A DNA stretch of 64,000 nt from Campylorhamphus procurvoides (taxonomy: Eukaryota > Chordata > Aves > Passeriformes > Dendrocolaptidae): positions 110,778 to 174,777 of the forward strand of contig WBMV01006668.1 of assembly GCA_013396655.1 (NCBI GenBank), read 5' to 3'. Under the pieces are notes generated by a model. The model did no database searches. It had not been told where the DNA came from and saw only the letters and a program-made list of their open reading frames with translations. A program made the translations under genes and the position numbers. Positions 37,701 to 46,300 of the stretch are shown here, one piece after another (positions within the stretch are counted from its first letter, which is position 1; every line of letters begins with the position of its first letter).

Positions 37701-39729
37701 TCCGCTGCTCAACAGATGGGAGGATGCAGAGTAACTGCTCGCTTGGTAGGAAAATCATTGTTTGTAGTTTTGATCAGAATCTTTCAATCCAGCTGAAAAA
37801 TCATAAAGCCAACTGAAAAAAGCTATAGTTTTTATTTTATTTTATTACTGCTGGGGGTTTACAGAGTAAGCATGAGAGTAAGGATTAAATAAGATGCATG
37901 TTGAGAAGACACAGAAGGAGAGACAGTCTCTATCCACAGTATAAGTTGGATAGGATGGATGAAAAACAGGGGAATGTTCTAGAACGCAAATGGAACAACT
38001 GATGTGGCAGTAGCAGTTTCATGCTAATGCCATGTTATCATTTGTTTCATCCTGTTAAGAGGAACAGAAAAGGAAGGAAGACAGAAAGTGGCACTTACGG
38101 GAGGTGGAGGAGTCAGTTAGTTGGCAAGAGGGTGCAAGAGAAGATTAAGAGAGGAAACAAAGGCAATTAGCAGTTGGATTACATTGTACATCTTCTGTGC
38201 TGCCTTAAGTCTGTCAGGCTCTCCCCTGCAACCTCTTCCCCCAAAGACCATATGTGGAAGGAAGAGGAGTTACTGCACTGCTTGTAGCACACTCAGAACT
38301 GAGACTCTGCATAGCTTTGAGTATTGGCCATGAGGTTTCTGAGGGTAAAAGAAGGAAGGAGGGTTGAGGTTGCCTGACTGAAGTTGTACTGAACGTGAGC
38401 AGGGGTGGATGGGATAAAATATGTTCATGTGTAGTACAGTTTTGGTTAGTCAAAATGCCTGAGAGGTTTTAGTAACTACTTGATGCTGAGGAAATATAGC
38501 CTGAAAGATTTTTCTGCTAACTGGTTTTCTGTTTGTTATTGTTTGGTGAGTTGGTTAATACTTTGATGGTGGACTGGACCAGCTGAGGTTCAGACACAAA
38601 TGTTCCCTAACTCTTTCTTCAAAGGCAGGGACCTGTGATAACAAGTAGAGAGAGACAGGAGCAGATAATGTCTTAACCTCCACCCTGCCCCCAATTGTAT
38701 CTGCTAGAGCTGTAGTCTTATCAAGAGCTCTTGGTTTAATTGTGCTGAAAGATTTTTTGTGACAATTTAAAAATATATAGGGAAAGCCTCTACCTTAGAA
38801 AGAACAAGAGTGGTTTGTTAGTTCCTTTTTTTAATATCCTGCTAGAGCTGTAGTCTTCTCAAGAGCTCTTGGTTTAATTGTGCTGAAAGATTTTTTGTGA
38901 CAATTTAAAAATATATAGGGAAAGCCTCTACCTTAGAAAGAACAAGAGTGGTTTGTTAGTTCCTTTTTTTAATATCCTGCGATTAGATGCGATATTTTTT
39001 CTTGACTAAAAAGTCATCACTTAACTGTTTTTTAAGCAAGTCATAATCTTGACCCGTCAAAGGCAGGTCAGAATCTTTTGAAATCCTGCTGTGGCTTCAA
39101 GTTCATTAGTAGTCACTGTGGAAAGGAGGTTGATTTGTGAGTCATCAGCAGTCTGCTTGCAAGCTCACTTTGGAGCTTCCTGATGGAAAAGCACTGACCA
39201 GTTGAGAAGGATGTCAGTCACCTGTGACCAGAGTACAGACAGCAAGTTTTTTTCACTTTTTCCAGGTGGTGTAGGAATGATGTGCTCACTGAGTGAACAA
39301 GGCAAGCAGTTGGCAGTCCAAGTGTCAAACATCCTGGGGATGGATGTGTGCGGCATTGACCTGCTGATGAAGGACGACGGTTCATTCTACGTCTGCGAGG
39401 CCAATGCAAATGTAGGTTTCATTGCCTTTGACAAGGCTTGTAATTTAGATGTAGCTGGTATCATAGCGGACTATGCCGCTTCTCTCCTCACCCCCGGCCG
39501 CTTGACGCGGCGCATGTCCTTGCTCTCCGTGGTGTCCACGGCAAGCGAGACTAGCGAGCCAGAGCTGGGCCCTCCAGCTAGTGCCGCTGTCGACAATATG
39601 AGTGCTAGCTCCAGCTCTGTCGACAGCGACCCTGAGACCACGGAGAGAGAATTGCTCACCAAGCTCCCGGGGGCTCTTTTCAACATGAACCAGCTATTAG
39701 CCAATGAGATTAAACTCCTTGTGGAGTGA
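7527..39729 (+). CDS. RIMKLB: RIMKLB, NAAG / beta-citrylglutamate synthase B (five coding exons)
   Basis: Family knowledge: this cytosolic ATP-grasp ligase joins glutamate to N-acetylaspartate (forming NAAG) or to citrate (forming beta-citrylglutamate), using ATP and Mg2+; it is mostly neural and testicular. Seen: joining 7527-7701, 32431-32661, 34542-34628, 37542-37745 and 39266-39729 gives 1,161 nt and 386 residues, the length I recall for vertebrate RIMKLB, and the sequence matches that protein as remembered almost throughout. Residues 1 to about 114 form the RimK pre-ATP-grasp domain and about 115-300 the ATP-grasp fold. Expected nucleotide ligands are Lys158, the [11 protein letters not shown] segment (193-203) and Arg219; Asp264, Glu277 and Asn279 (in CEANANVG) are the likely Mg2+ ligands. 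Residues 313-386 form a Ser/Glu-rich tail. An in-frame TGA at 7503-7505 just upstream fixes the ATG at 7527. RIMKLA is the paralogue, but the tail fits RIMKLB. Every expected key residue is present, so the gene looks functional. Confidence 0.97.
11026..11086 (-). mobile_element. CR1 LINE fragment (3' end)
   Basis: AATCACAGAATCAGAGAACC followed by GGGTTGGAAAAGACC and GATCATGGAGTTCAA is the reverse complement of the conserved avian CR1 3' end, with the ATTCTRTGATT-type terminal repeat on the left. Only about 60 bp is recognisable. Confidence 0.85.
12492..12635 (-). mobile_element. tRNA-Ile-derived SINE with CR1-like tail (TguSINE1 type)
   Basis: Read on the minus strand, 12635 to 12563 closely resembles a tRNA-Ile(AAU) gene: TTAGCTCAG, GGTTAGA, a TGGTGCTAGTAAC anticodon-arm region, GTGGGTTCAATCC in the T-arm and GGGCC at the acceptor end. 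It is followed by a short linker and a tail (12492-12550) with AATGACCCTTGTGGGTCCC and TTCCAACTCAG. The same tail words occur at the 3' end of the CR1 fragment at 29470-29855. The head has decayed A/B boxes and the element is probably inactive. SINEs of this build are known from passerine birds. A free-standing tRNA gene is unlikely because of substitutions and the fused tail. Confidence 0.85.
12563..12635 (-). repeat. Degenerate tRNA-Ile-like head of the SINE
   Basis: About 73 nt align with the whole tRNA-Ile cloverleaf from the 5' acceptor strand (12635) to GGGCC (12563). The 5' acceptor strand no longer pairs with the 3' strand, and the anticodon loop is altered (CTAGTAAC instead of CTAATAAC). 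This is therefore a retroposed relic rather than a tRNA gene. Confidence 0.75.
14802..14820. repeat. (AAG)n microsatellite
   Basis: Six uninterrupted AAG units lie in intron 2. Confidence 0.9.
19858..20045 (-). mobile_element. CR1 LINE fragment, diverged
   Basis: The segment shows, in minus-strand CR1 order, words matching the 3' region: AAGTCCTCTGGACCAGCC, GGATCAGGTTGCTTGGGTC, CCAGTTAGGCTTTGAGTA, CTCCAAGGATGAAGCCTCTG, CTCAGGGCAGTCTGT and ACCACCCTTATGG. Divergence is high, indicating an old insertion. The right boundary is approximate. Confidence 0.8.
23130..23200 (+). mobile_element. CR1 LINE fragment (3' end)
   Basis: GGTTGGACTTGATCTTAGAGGTCTTTTCCAACC followed by ATGATTTTATGATTCTG is the canonical CR1 3' terminus with its short terminal repeat, in + orientation. 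Upstream similarity is lost within about 20 bp. Confidence 0.9.
29470..29855 (+). mobile_element. CR1 LINE fragment, about 385 bp
   Basis: The fragment begins near CTTGGTCTGTTCAGCCTGG, continues through GAGGCCTCTTCATGGTCTAC, CAGGGGAGGTTTAGGTTGGG and GGGCACTGGAACAGGCTCC, and ends GATCCTTGTGGGTCCCTTTC plus a decayed terminal repeat. This is the ORF2-end/3' UTR region of a CR1 in + orientation, the best preserved in the intron. Its terminal ~45 bp match the tail of the SINE at 12492-12635, which suggests the same CR1 lineage supplied the SINE's reverse-transcriptase recognition site. Confidence 0.93.
32431..32661 (+). CDS. RIMKLB: RIMKLB coding exon 2 (residues 59-136)
   Basis: The acceptor is CCTTCTTTAG ending at 32430; the donor is G|GTAAGG at 32661/32662. 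Its 231 nt are a multiple of three. The exon completes Gly59 and encodes the rest of the N-terminal domain, including [20 protein letters not shown], then enters the ATP-grasp fold at [13 protein letters not shown]. Both ends are phase 1, so skipping it would keep frame but would remove the join between the two domains. Confidence 0.95.
32662..34541 (+). other. RIMKLB: RIMKLB intron 3 (1.88 kb)
   Basis: Phase 1 intron with donor GTAAGG and acceptor TTTTTGCCAG. It is AT-rich. I recognise no gene, mobile element or strong repeat inside it. Confidence 0.9.
34542..34628 (+). CDS. RIMKLB: RIMKLB coding exon 3 (residues 136-165)
   Basis: The acceptor is TTTTTGCCAG ending at 34541; the donor is CGAG|GTGGGT at 34628/34629. 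The 87-nt exon is symmetric phase 1. It encodes [17 protein letters not shown] and [11 protein letters not shown], so it carries Lys158 and most of the glycine/arginine-rich loop that closes over the ATP phosphates in ATP-grasp enzymes. The loop is cut by the intron at Gly165. Confidence 0.95.
34629..37541 (+). other. RIMKLB: RIMKLB intron 4 (2.9 kb)
   Basis: Phase 1 intron with donor GTGGGT and acceptor CCATACAG. It contains a pyrimidine tract with T15 at 37301-37315, about 230 bp before the acceptor. A TCTCCTCAG cryptic acceptor follows at about 37345. A stop-to-stop 40-codon frame at 37362-37481 is open but has no known similarity. Confidence 0.9.
37542..37745 (+). CDS. RIMKLB: RIMKLB coding exon 4 (residues 165-233)
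   Basis: The acceptor is CCATACAG ending at 37541; the donor is CTTG|GTAGGA at 37745/37746. The 204-nt exon is symmetric phase 1. It encodes [20 protein letters not shown], then the adenine-contact hinge [11 protein letters not shown] and the strand with [17 protein letters not shown]. The exon itself opens with GTAAAG, which resembles a 5' splice site (see findings). Loss of this exon would keep frame but destroy nucleotide binding. Confidence 0.95.
37746..39265 (+). other. RIMKLB: RIMKLB intron 5 (1.5 kb)
   Basis: Phase 1 intron with donor GTAGGA and acceptor TTTTTCCAG. It starts with a TTTTA-repeat stretch near 37829-37846 and carries the 138-bp tandem duplication listed separately. Nothing else is recognised. 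Confidence 0.9.
38701..38976. repeat. 138-bp tandem duplication, two near-identical copies
   Basis: Copy 1 is 38701-38838 and copy 2 is 38839-38976. They differ at one base by eye (TCTTATC versus TCTTCTC). The next bases, CTGC at 38977-38980, repeat the first four bases of the unit, a short microhomology at the junction. The unit has an internal palindrome AAGAGCTCTT. It lies 290 bp before the terminal coding exon. Confidence 0.95.
39266..39729 (+). CDS. RIMKLB: RIMKLB terminal coding exon (residues 233-386, stop TGA)
   Basis: The acceptor is TTTTTCCAG ending at 39265, and coding runs to TGA at 39727-39729. It encodes [17 protein letters not shown], the metal-binding core [10 protein letters not shown]...CEANANVGF (Asp264, Glu277, Asn279), and the C-terminal tail. 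The tail holds RRMS (Ser317, a basophilic-kinase type site) and a run of serines before acidic residues. It ends ...[13 protein letters not shown]. Base composition rises sharply in GC and CpG across the tail (about 39480-39660) compared with the AT-rich flanks. Confidence 0.96.
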
Positions 39730-40958
39730 TGCCACGTGTAAATAGATGACCAACAGAACTCTCTCTTGTAAATTTTTTTTTTAAGCCAACTTGCAATGCT
39801 GTTTATCAGAGATGCTCAGAGGAATGAGAAAAGGGGGTGGGTGTGTCAGTCAAGAGGGCAAGAGTAAAAGGCACACGTGCTGTGATTGCTGTCCCTGCTT
39901 TTTTGCAGAACATTAAGTTATCTTCATTCTTCAGCATCAGCTTTACAAAAGATTCTCAGTTCATAACCAAGCGGCAGTTTTATTTGGATGCTGCTTTGGT
40001 CCCCAGATATATTGCAGGTCATGTGTCTTCACAGACAAGCATTGAAGCATAATTGACACTTGAGGATTTTTAGAAAGTTGTCTGGCAGCTCTCTAGAAAC
40101 TTCTGTGAATTACTGCACCAGTTAAGTCTCTTCTACCTCTGTAAGGCTTGATCCTGTAAATTTCTGAGTGCCTCAAATTCTTTATGTGTGAGTTGAAGGT
40201 GTTAAATACCAAGTATTTCAAAATTCCTGGACACCTACTGTTCCTACTCTCGTAGGTGGGAGCTGCAAGTTCAGGATCCTTTTAAAGTCATCACTTTCTG
40301 ACCTTGCTGGATACGGCCTTTCAAATGACGAGGCTGAGGGAAGTGTCAGTTGACTTAACGTGAACTTTCTGTAAAAATCTGTAAATTGTACCATCTTGGT
40401 AGTAAGTGGCAGCTTTGTGACTAAATTTCTTTATAAAGCTTTTAAAGGAGGATATTAGTACCTGTGTTTTTCTCATTTCAAATCCTGATTTTGGAAAGTA
40501 TCTAGGGGAATTAGTCATATTCTATTTGTGGGCAGAAGTGGCACGTTTTAACTATTTTTTGCATGGTTGGAGGAGATAAACAGCACTGTAATGTTTGGTA
40601 TACAAAATGATGTTTAACCCAATGTGAAAAAGAATTACACTAGTTTAAAGCAAACGTGCATCGACTTGTATTTGTTAGTGTTTTAGTCTTTCTGAGAGAG
40701 ATCTGCAATGTTAATGTTCCTTTTTCTTTAATACATGCTAGTCCAACACTCCCTTCTCTATGCCTGCATCTTTAACAGTGGCCAAAGTGAAAACACCGCA
40801 GACTGTTTGTTAAGAAAACACTGAGATATAGCCTGTACGTTGTTGGGGGTTTGTTTGTTTGTTTTTATTTTTTGCTTTTCTTCGGAGGGAGGAATGTGGT
40901 AAGGTGTGGAGGAGGGAAGAGCTGGTTAAAAGTGATTAGTTGTCCAGAGGAACTTTAG

Positions 40959-40964
40959 AATAAA
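40959..40964 (+). terminator. Candidate proximal poly(A) signal AATAAA
   Basis: AATAAA in GAATAAAGCTGCAG, about 1.23 kb after the stop codon. The downstream element is modest, so this would be a minor short isoform. Confidence 0.35.
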
Positions 40965-41096
40965 GCTGCAGTTCATACAATTCTTACCAGGCTTACTTTT
41001 TCCCCACTGAACATAAAAGCTGATGTTGGCAGAAATCCAAAGAGTATAACTGGGGAGAAATACTCAGTATGTAGCTTTGGGAAAAATGTGACAGAT

Positions 41097-41173
41097 TTAA
41101 AAAAAAGGAAAGAGGAAAAAAAAAGAGAGCTCAGCCAGAATTAAAAAACAAAAAGAAAAAAAGAAAAAAACAA
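41097..41173 (+). repeat. A-rich/purine tract in the 3' UTR
   Basis: Runs of A interrupted by G, C and T cover about 75 nt of the predicted 3' UTR. This is low-complexity sequence. Confidence 0.85.
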
Positions 41174-41226
41174 GTATGTAACTTAAGTCAAAAAATGATC
41201 AATAGATTGATCCTGGACCCCTAAAT

Positions 41227-41275
41227 GTGTGTGGTGTGAGTGCACACACTTGTGTGTGTTTGTGTGTGCGCATTT
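41227..41275 (+). repeat. TG-rich low-complexity tract in the 3' UTR
   Basis: Imperfect GTGTGTG repeats are interrupted by GAGTGCACACACTT, which could fold with the flanking TG runs. Confidence 0.8.
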
Positions 41276-41882
41276 GTTTTGCTTGATTTCTTTTGGGGTT
41301 TTGGCTGTTTAAGCTCCTAATTTTTTCCAGGCTTCCTGATTTTCCTTAATCCTTCTGGCTGTGCATTTTCTCATTAGCCTTGAGCTGGTTTGGAAAACAA
41401 CCAAAACAGATACTGAGTCCATTTTTCAGTCCCTGTCTTCCTCCTTTTCCTCCTCCTGTTCCCTTTTCATTCCCCTCTTATTCTCTGGGTTCATAAAACC
41501 CTGGAACTATAGATATATATATATATATAAAGATAAGCCTCTTTTTTAAAAACGTAAAAGTAAAACGTTTACAATCGAAAAATAATCTTGTGAAAATAGG
41601 TTTTGTTTGGAGGGGGGTTGTGTGTGTGCAATGCTGCTGTTTTCTGGATACTTTAATGGAGCATGTCCCATGTACCCTCTGAGGTTCTGCACTGCCCACC
41701 TCTGTGGCCCTTCACCTCTCTGCTGCTCTGCTGTTTTATCTTCACTTGGACCTTAAACACAACTCACGGACACTATGCAGAGAGTCTTCAAGAGGCAATA
41801 AACAGAACAGTATTAACCTGCTTTATGGAGGTTTGATCATGCTTCTTTGTACAGTTTCATTTTTTCATTTTAAAAGGAATGT

Positions 41883-41888
41883 AATAAA
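41883..41888 (+). terminator. Candidate poly(A) signal AATAAA
   Basis: AATAAA is followed within 10-20 nt by a T-run (about 41892-41903). It would give a 3' UTR of about 2.2 kb. Choice among the several signals cannot be made from sequence alone. Confidence 0.5.
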
Positions 41889-43319
41889 ATGGCTTTTTTT
41901 TTGTAGAATTAAATATTATTATTAAAATCAAGTGAAAGGTTGACTGTTGATGTTAAGCAGGAGAGTGGACCAGCTGGTCCAGCAAAAAAAAGGATCTTCA
42001 GCAGTTAAAGGTATTTTCAAATCCTTCTTCCTGAGCCTTCCAAGTGCACAGGTTATACCTGAAGAATATAAAGGTCTTCAACTTCCATGAAGAGTTGCAG
42101 AACCACAGAACATACAAGAAACCTAATTCCCTAGTCACAGAGCAGTAAACTCTCTATTCCAGGGACTCTTCTTCCCTTGCTTCTTTATATGAGGGGAATT
42201 TGGCGGGGCTGGGGGGAATTTTTTTCTCTCTCTCTCTTTACTGATAGATACCTGCACTCCTTTAGGGGCTGATAGCATCAATCCTTTCTAGCTGTGTCAT
42301 ACACTGAGCACATGTGGAATAACAGCAGGGAGTAAACATGTGCTAGTTGGTATAATGGGACCTCTGTGTTTCTATCACAGGAAACATCTTTTAGAGAAAA
42401 GAGCTGGTAACCGAATGTTCTGGACTGGGGTTTTTTTGAATCTCCATAGTATTTTGTGGCTCACAGGAACCTTACATTTCTGTTGCCCTTTTAGAATGTC
42501 CAGGTCACACCTCACAGTTGTAAAATTTGTGAAGTAAATGTAAGATTTTTTGAAAGAGCAAGAGTGGATTGAGAGGTTTACAGTTTGACTCCCTTGTGAT
42601 AAATTGCTCCTCTGGTTGATGCTTCCATTGCTAGTTTGGAGATAAGTCTATGCATAGTGGTCACAGAGGGAGACAGGATTTGAAACATGTACATTTCTTG
42701 GGACACTGGGTGTTGATGCTTCATGAAAACCTTGCTTGAGAGTTCATTGGTACAAATGGGCACACTTGTCTCATGTATTTACTCCCTACTTATCCATTCC
42801 TCCTGAAATAGTGAAATGCATAGAACTGCCGGGGGGTGCAAGGAGGGGGATCTTGTTTTTACTTAAAGAAAAAAAACACCAACAAATGTAGCCCATGTAA
42901 CCAGGCAGTGTTTCCCATTGAAGGTGGATTCTCCAGATGTCAGTTTTATACACTTTTTCTTCAGTTCTGTGTGCTGAAAATCCCATGCTAAACTTCCATA
43001 CAGTTGCACTAACACTACCTCCGTATGTGGGTTTGGAAGCATGTGCCAAAAAAATGGTCTCAGCATAGTGGTGGATTACAATAGTGCCAATACAACTGAT
43101 GGTAAACCAACTATTTCTGTGTATTTTAATGTTTGAAACAGTCAGCTAGAAACTCTTGTTAGCAAGAATAAGTTTCTTAAGCTACATCTGATGAAATTTT
43201 GTTCTTTGCAACACTGGAGATTTTCTCCTGTTCAACTTACTGTGTTTATAATTGATGTCTTACTGTGTCAATGTATGGATTGTATCTTAAGCCTTGTATT
43301 TAATGCCTTTAGTGTGTTT

Positions 43320-43325
43320 TATAAA
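43320..43325 (+). terminator. Candidate distal poly(A) signal (variant TATAAA)
   Basis: TATAAA is followed by TCTTTTCTTGTAATG and, about 70 nt on, a T/G-rich stretch. Flanking AT-rich, gene-poor sequence looks like continued 3' UTR. The hexamer is non-canonical, so this is tentative. Confidence 0.3.
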
Positions 43326-43399
43326 ATCTTTTCTTGTAATGTTACAACATCTCATCTGTAAAACAATGTCAATGCTTGATGCTTATATTGACTGTTAAT

Positions 43400-46300
43400 G
43401 TTTTTGTTCTGAGCTGATGGTCACTCTTGAAGAGTTTTCTCCACTTCGTGTGCTATCTCTGACGTGTGATACTTACTCAGGAAATGACCTCTGGAACTTC
43501 TGTGTATGTCAGGCGCAAAGGAGATGCTTCTTCAGATGCTGTACTGGACTACAAAATCCAACAAATGAAACCAGTGACGTTTGCTAAATATTTTCTCCCC
43601 TTATTGCAAAAATCTGTCAGTTAAATACATAATGGATCATAAGGGCTTAGAGAGACTTTGAAAACAGATCACATGTACAGTATCTTTCTCATGGCTCACT
43701 CTTTTTGAGAAGGTTTATGAGCTTTATGGCTGGTGTGAGACACACGACCCACTCCTGTTCTCTCTATGGAATAGTAGGTGCTCGGACAGGTAACTTCTGT
43801 TGCTACTGTCTTTTTTAATTTTTAATTTTTTTCACTGTTCTAGGACTTGTTTCAAACTGAACGCTGCAGGATTTATAACCAGGTGTTTGATGCCTTTTCC
43901 TTTGTTTTATTTCTTTAAACCTTTCTTGACCTTTGAGGGTGACTTTTGGAACATTCTGATGGTGGATCTTGGCCTGCTGTTGGAAGTCTCCAACCCTCTC
44001 ATGTTTATAATTTGAGTTGAAACGGTTTTGTTTTGTTTGTTTAAAACTGACACAAATTAGATGCACGGATTTCGGGTGGGATTTGTTGTTGCTCTATTTT
44101 GTGTGACTTATTCTACCTTTTTTTACAGAAATGTGTTCTAACAGTTCACACTTTGTTACTGTTCTTTGCAAAACTTTTCAGGAGCCAAAAAAGTCAAACA
44201 ATCCAGAGAAAACCCCTTCTCCCCTTTCCGATGGCAAGAGTGAGAACTTATGAAAAATCCTTGAGAATGTTCCTTCCTAAACTTTTCCCCCCAGTAATGC
44301 AAGCGGGTAAAAGGGTAAACGCAGCAGTTTGGTGACATCCAGTAATCGACCTGTTGTCAGGTAAATTGATGCTTTTCTGCTCTTACTGTAACCTTCATAA
44401 GTTTGCTAACTTGTCTGCCTTCCTTTCTTCCCATCAGTTCGTTTTGGTGAAACTTGTTGAATGATTTCTTTGACCGTGATGTTTAGAGAAAATCCTGCTT
44501 TTCTTCCTCAGTTCCTCTCCTTATGCTTGTTGATCTTTAAAAAACTGTCATTGTTCTTTGCTTTACTCAGGTGAGACAGAAGCGAGTCCCCTCATGTGAC
44601 TGTATGAGGGATAGTTTTGTAGTACATTCATTCCACTTCCTCTTTATCAATTCAAGGTAGTTTGTCTTAAAGTGTACTATTTTAGCTTGGATTTTTGAAA
44701 GATATGTTGCTTTCCATTTGCCAAATGAACATAAAATATAACAGCATCAATTAGGAGCTGATAGGTATGAAAAACTAGTACTAAGAATGTTAAATCTATT
44801 AAAATTCAATAGAGCAGGATCCTGTAAAGAGGATGGATAGAAGAATACGTGTGCTGAAGAAAAAGACTGTTGGGCTGATTATTTCTGTTTGTGGAGGATG
44901 GGGTGGCACATTTTATGTTGCCCTTACTGCTGTATCAAAGCACTTGCACATTTTATCCTTCTCTGGTAACTCAACTCCCGTAATCTCAAACAGAGTAAAA
45001 GTGTTGGGTGCTAATATAATTTTCCATCTTTTAAGGAAGAGTATTTTTTATTTTACTCAGACGTAAATATCAGACAACTGGAATAACATTCCAGGTTGAA
45101 GAATATGAGCGTACAAACAGACTTCCAAGTTTCCTAATGCATTATTTTATTTCCCATGACATCTGTAAAGAATTAGCACGTTTCAGATTATTTTTCCATG
45201 TATGCTAATAACTCCTCCATACCATAATAAAATAGTCTACTTTTCATAGTCTCAATTTATATTTTCCTGATACACAGCAAATTTATCAGCAATACAATAA
45301 ATTGCAGCTTCAAATTAAGGTGGGAGGGAATAATTTTAGAGCCAAATTTTGCTCTCAATTACACTGAGATAAACCTGGAATCACTCTGTGAAAGTCAGTG
45401 GAGTGATATCCAATTTCACTGGTATAATTGAGTGTATAATTTGTGTCTTTAATTTTACTTGCAAGATAATTTTACAAACCTGTTGTGCTTATGTTTCCAA
45501 TGCTTTTTCCTTTCAGACACACCCACTTCTTGCGTCTCAGCACTGGGCAGGCCTATTCCTTTATTTGTGTATATTTTTGTGCATCAGCTGCTATGGGACA
45601 CGGGTGTAACACTTTCAGGCATGTGGTTGGGTGTCTTTATGGGGTTTGTAATAATGTCTAAAAATAAGAATTTCTTTTCCTCAAATTGATTGATGAATTC
45701 ATGTTGGATCACAATTTTGCATCTCTAACCTGATTTTAGATACATGTTACATGAAGATTGTCTTGAAAGAAATATAGTACTAGTTCTTTGCAGTGTCTGC
45801 AATTGATCTTTGGTGGGGAGAGTTGATAAAAACTTACTGCATTCTGCAGAAATTAATGTTTTAGTATGTAATGTTTTAGTATGTAATGTTTCTTGAAAGG
45901 TGGTTTTATGGATTATGCTCCTTCCTCTTTATGCAATGGCTTTCAAAGCCTCGTATTGATCTTGGTTGTGCCCAGTGCTTTGCCTAGTGTATGGTGAAAT
46001 GTTGTAGAACTTGAATAGGCCATGACATCTTAGACAAAGGATGGTGATTATGTGCATGCTGAACACGAACTTCTTCTGTATACCCTTCTGCTGCAACAGA
46101 ATAATAAAACTGGTAGGTGGCAGCAGCAGAAGAAACTCATGACTGTGACCTGAGAAACCTCCAGTACTGGGAGAAATGGATTGCAAAATACTAACTGGAG
46201 TAAGGGGAATGGAGGAGAAAGGCAGAGTCCCTGAACTGTCCCTTTGAATGGTGAGTCCAATTTACAGAATTCTAACCATCCAAAGATTGCCTGCAGTACA

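Larger units (their letters stand above)
39730..41935 (+). other. RIMKLB: RIMKLB 3' UTR (minimum extent; may reach about 43.4 kb)
   Basis: AT-rich sequence follows the stop codon with no further coding frame. Canonical AATAAA hexamers occur at 40959-40964, 41797-41802 and 41883-41888. The last is followed by a T-run and is the best proximal end. A purine/A-rich tract lies at 41097-41173, a TG-rich tract near 41227-41275 and (TA)n near 41513-41530. The region to about 43.4 kb has similar composition, ending with a variant TATAAA at 43320, so a longer isoform is possible. Confidence 0.7.
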
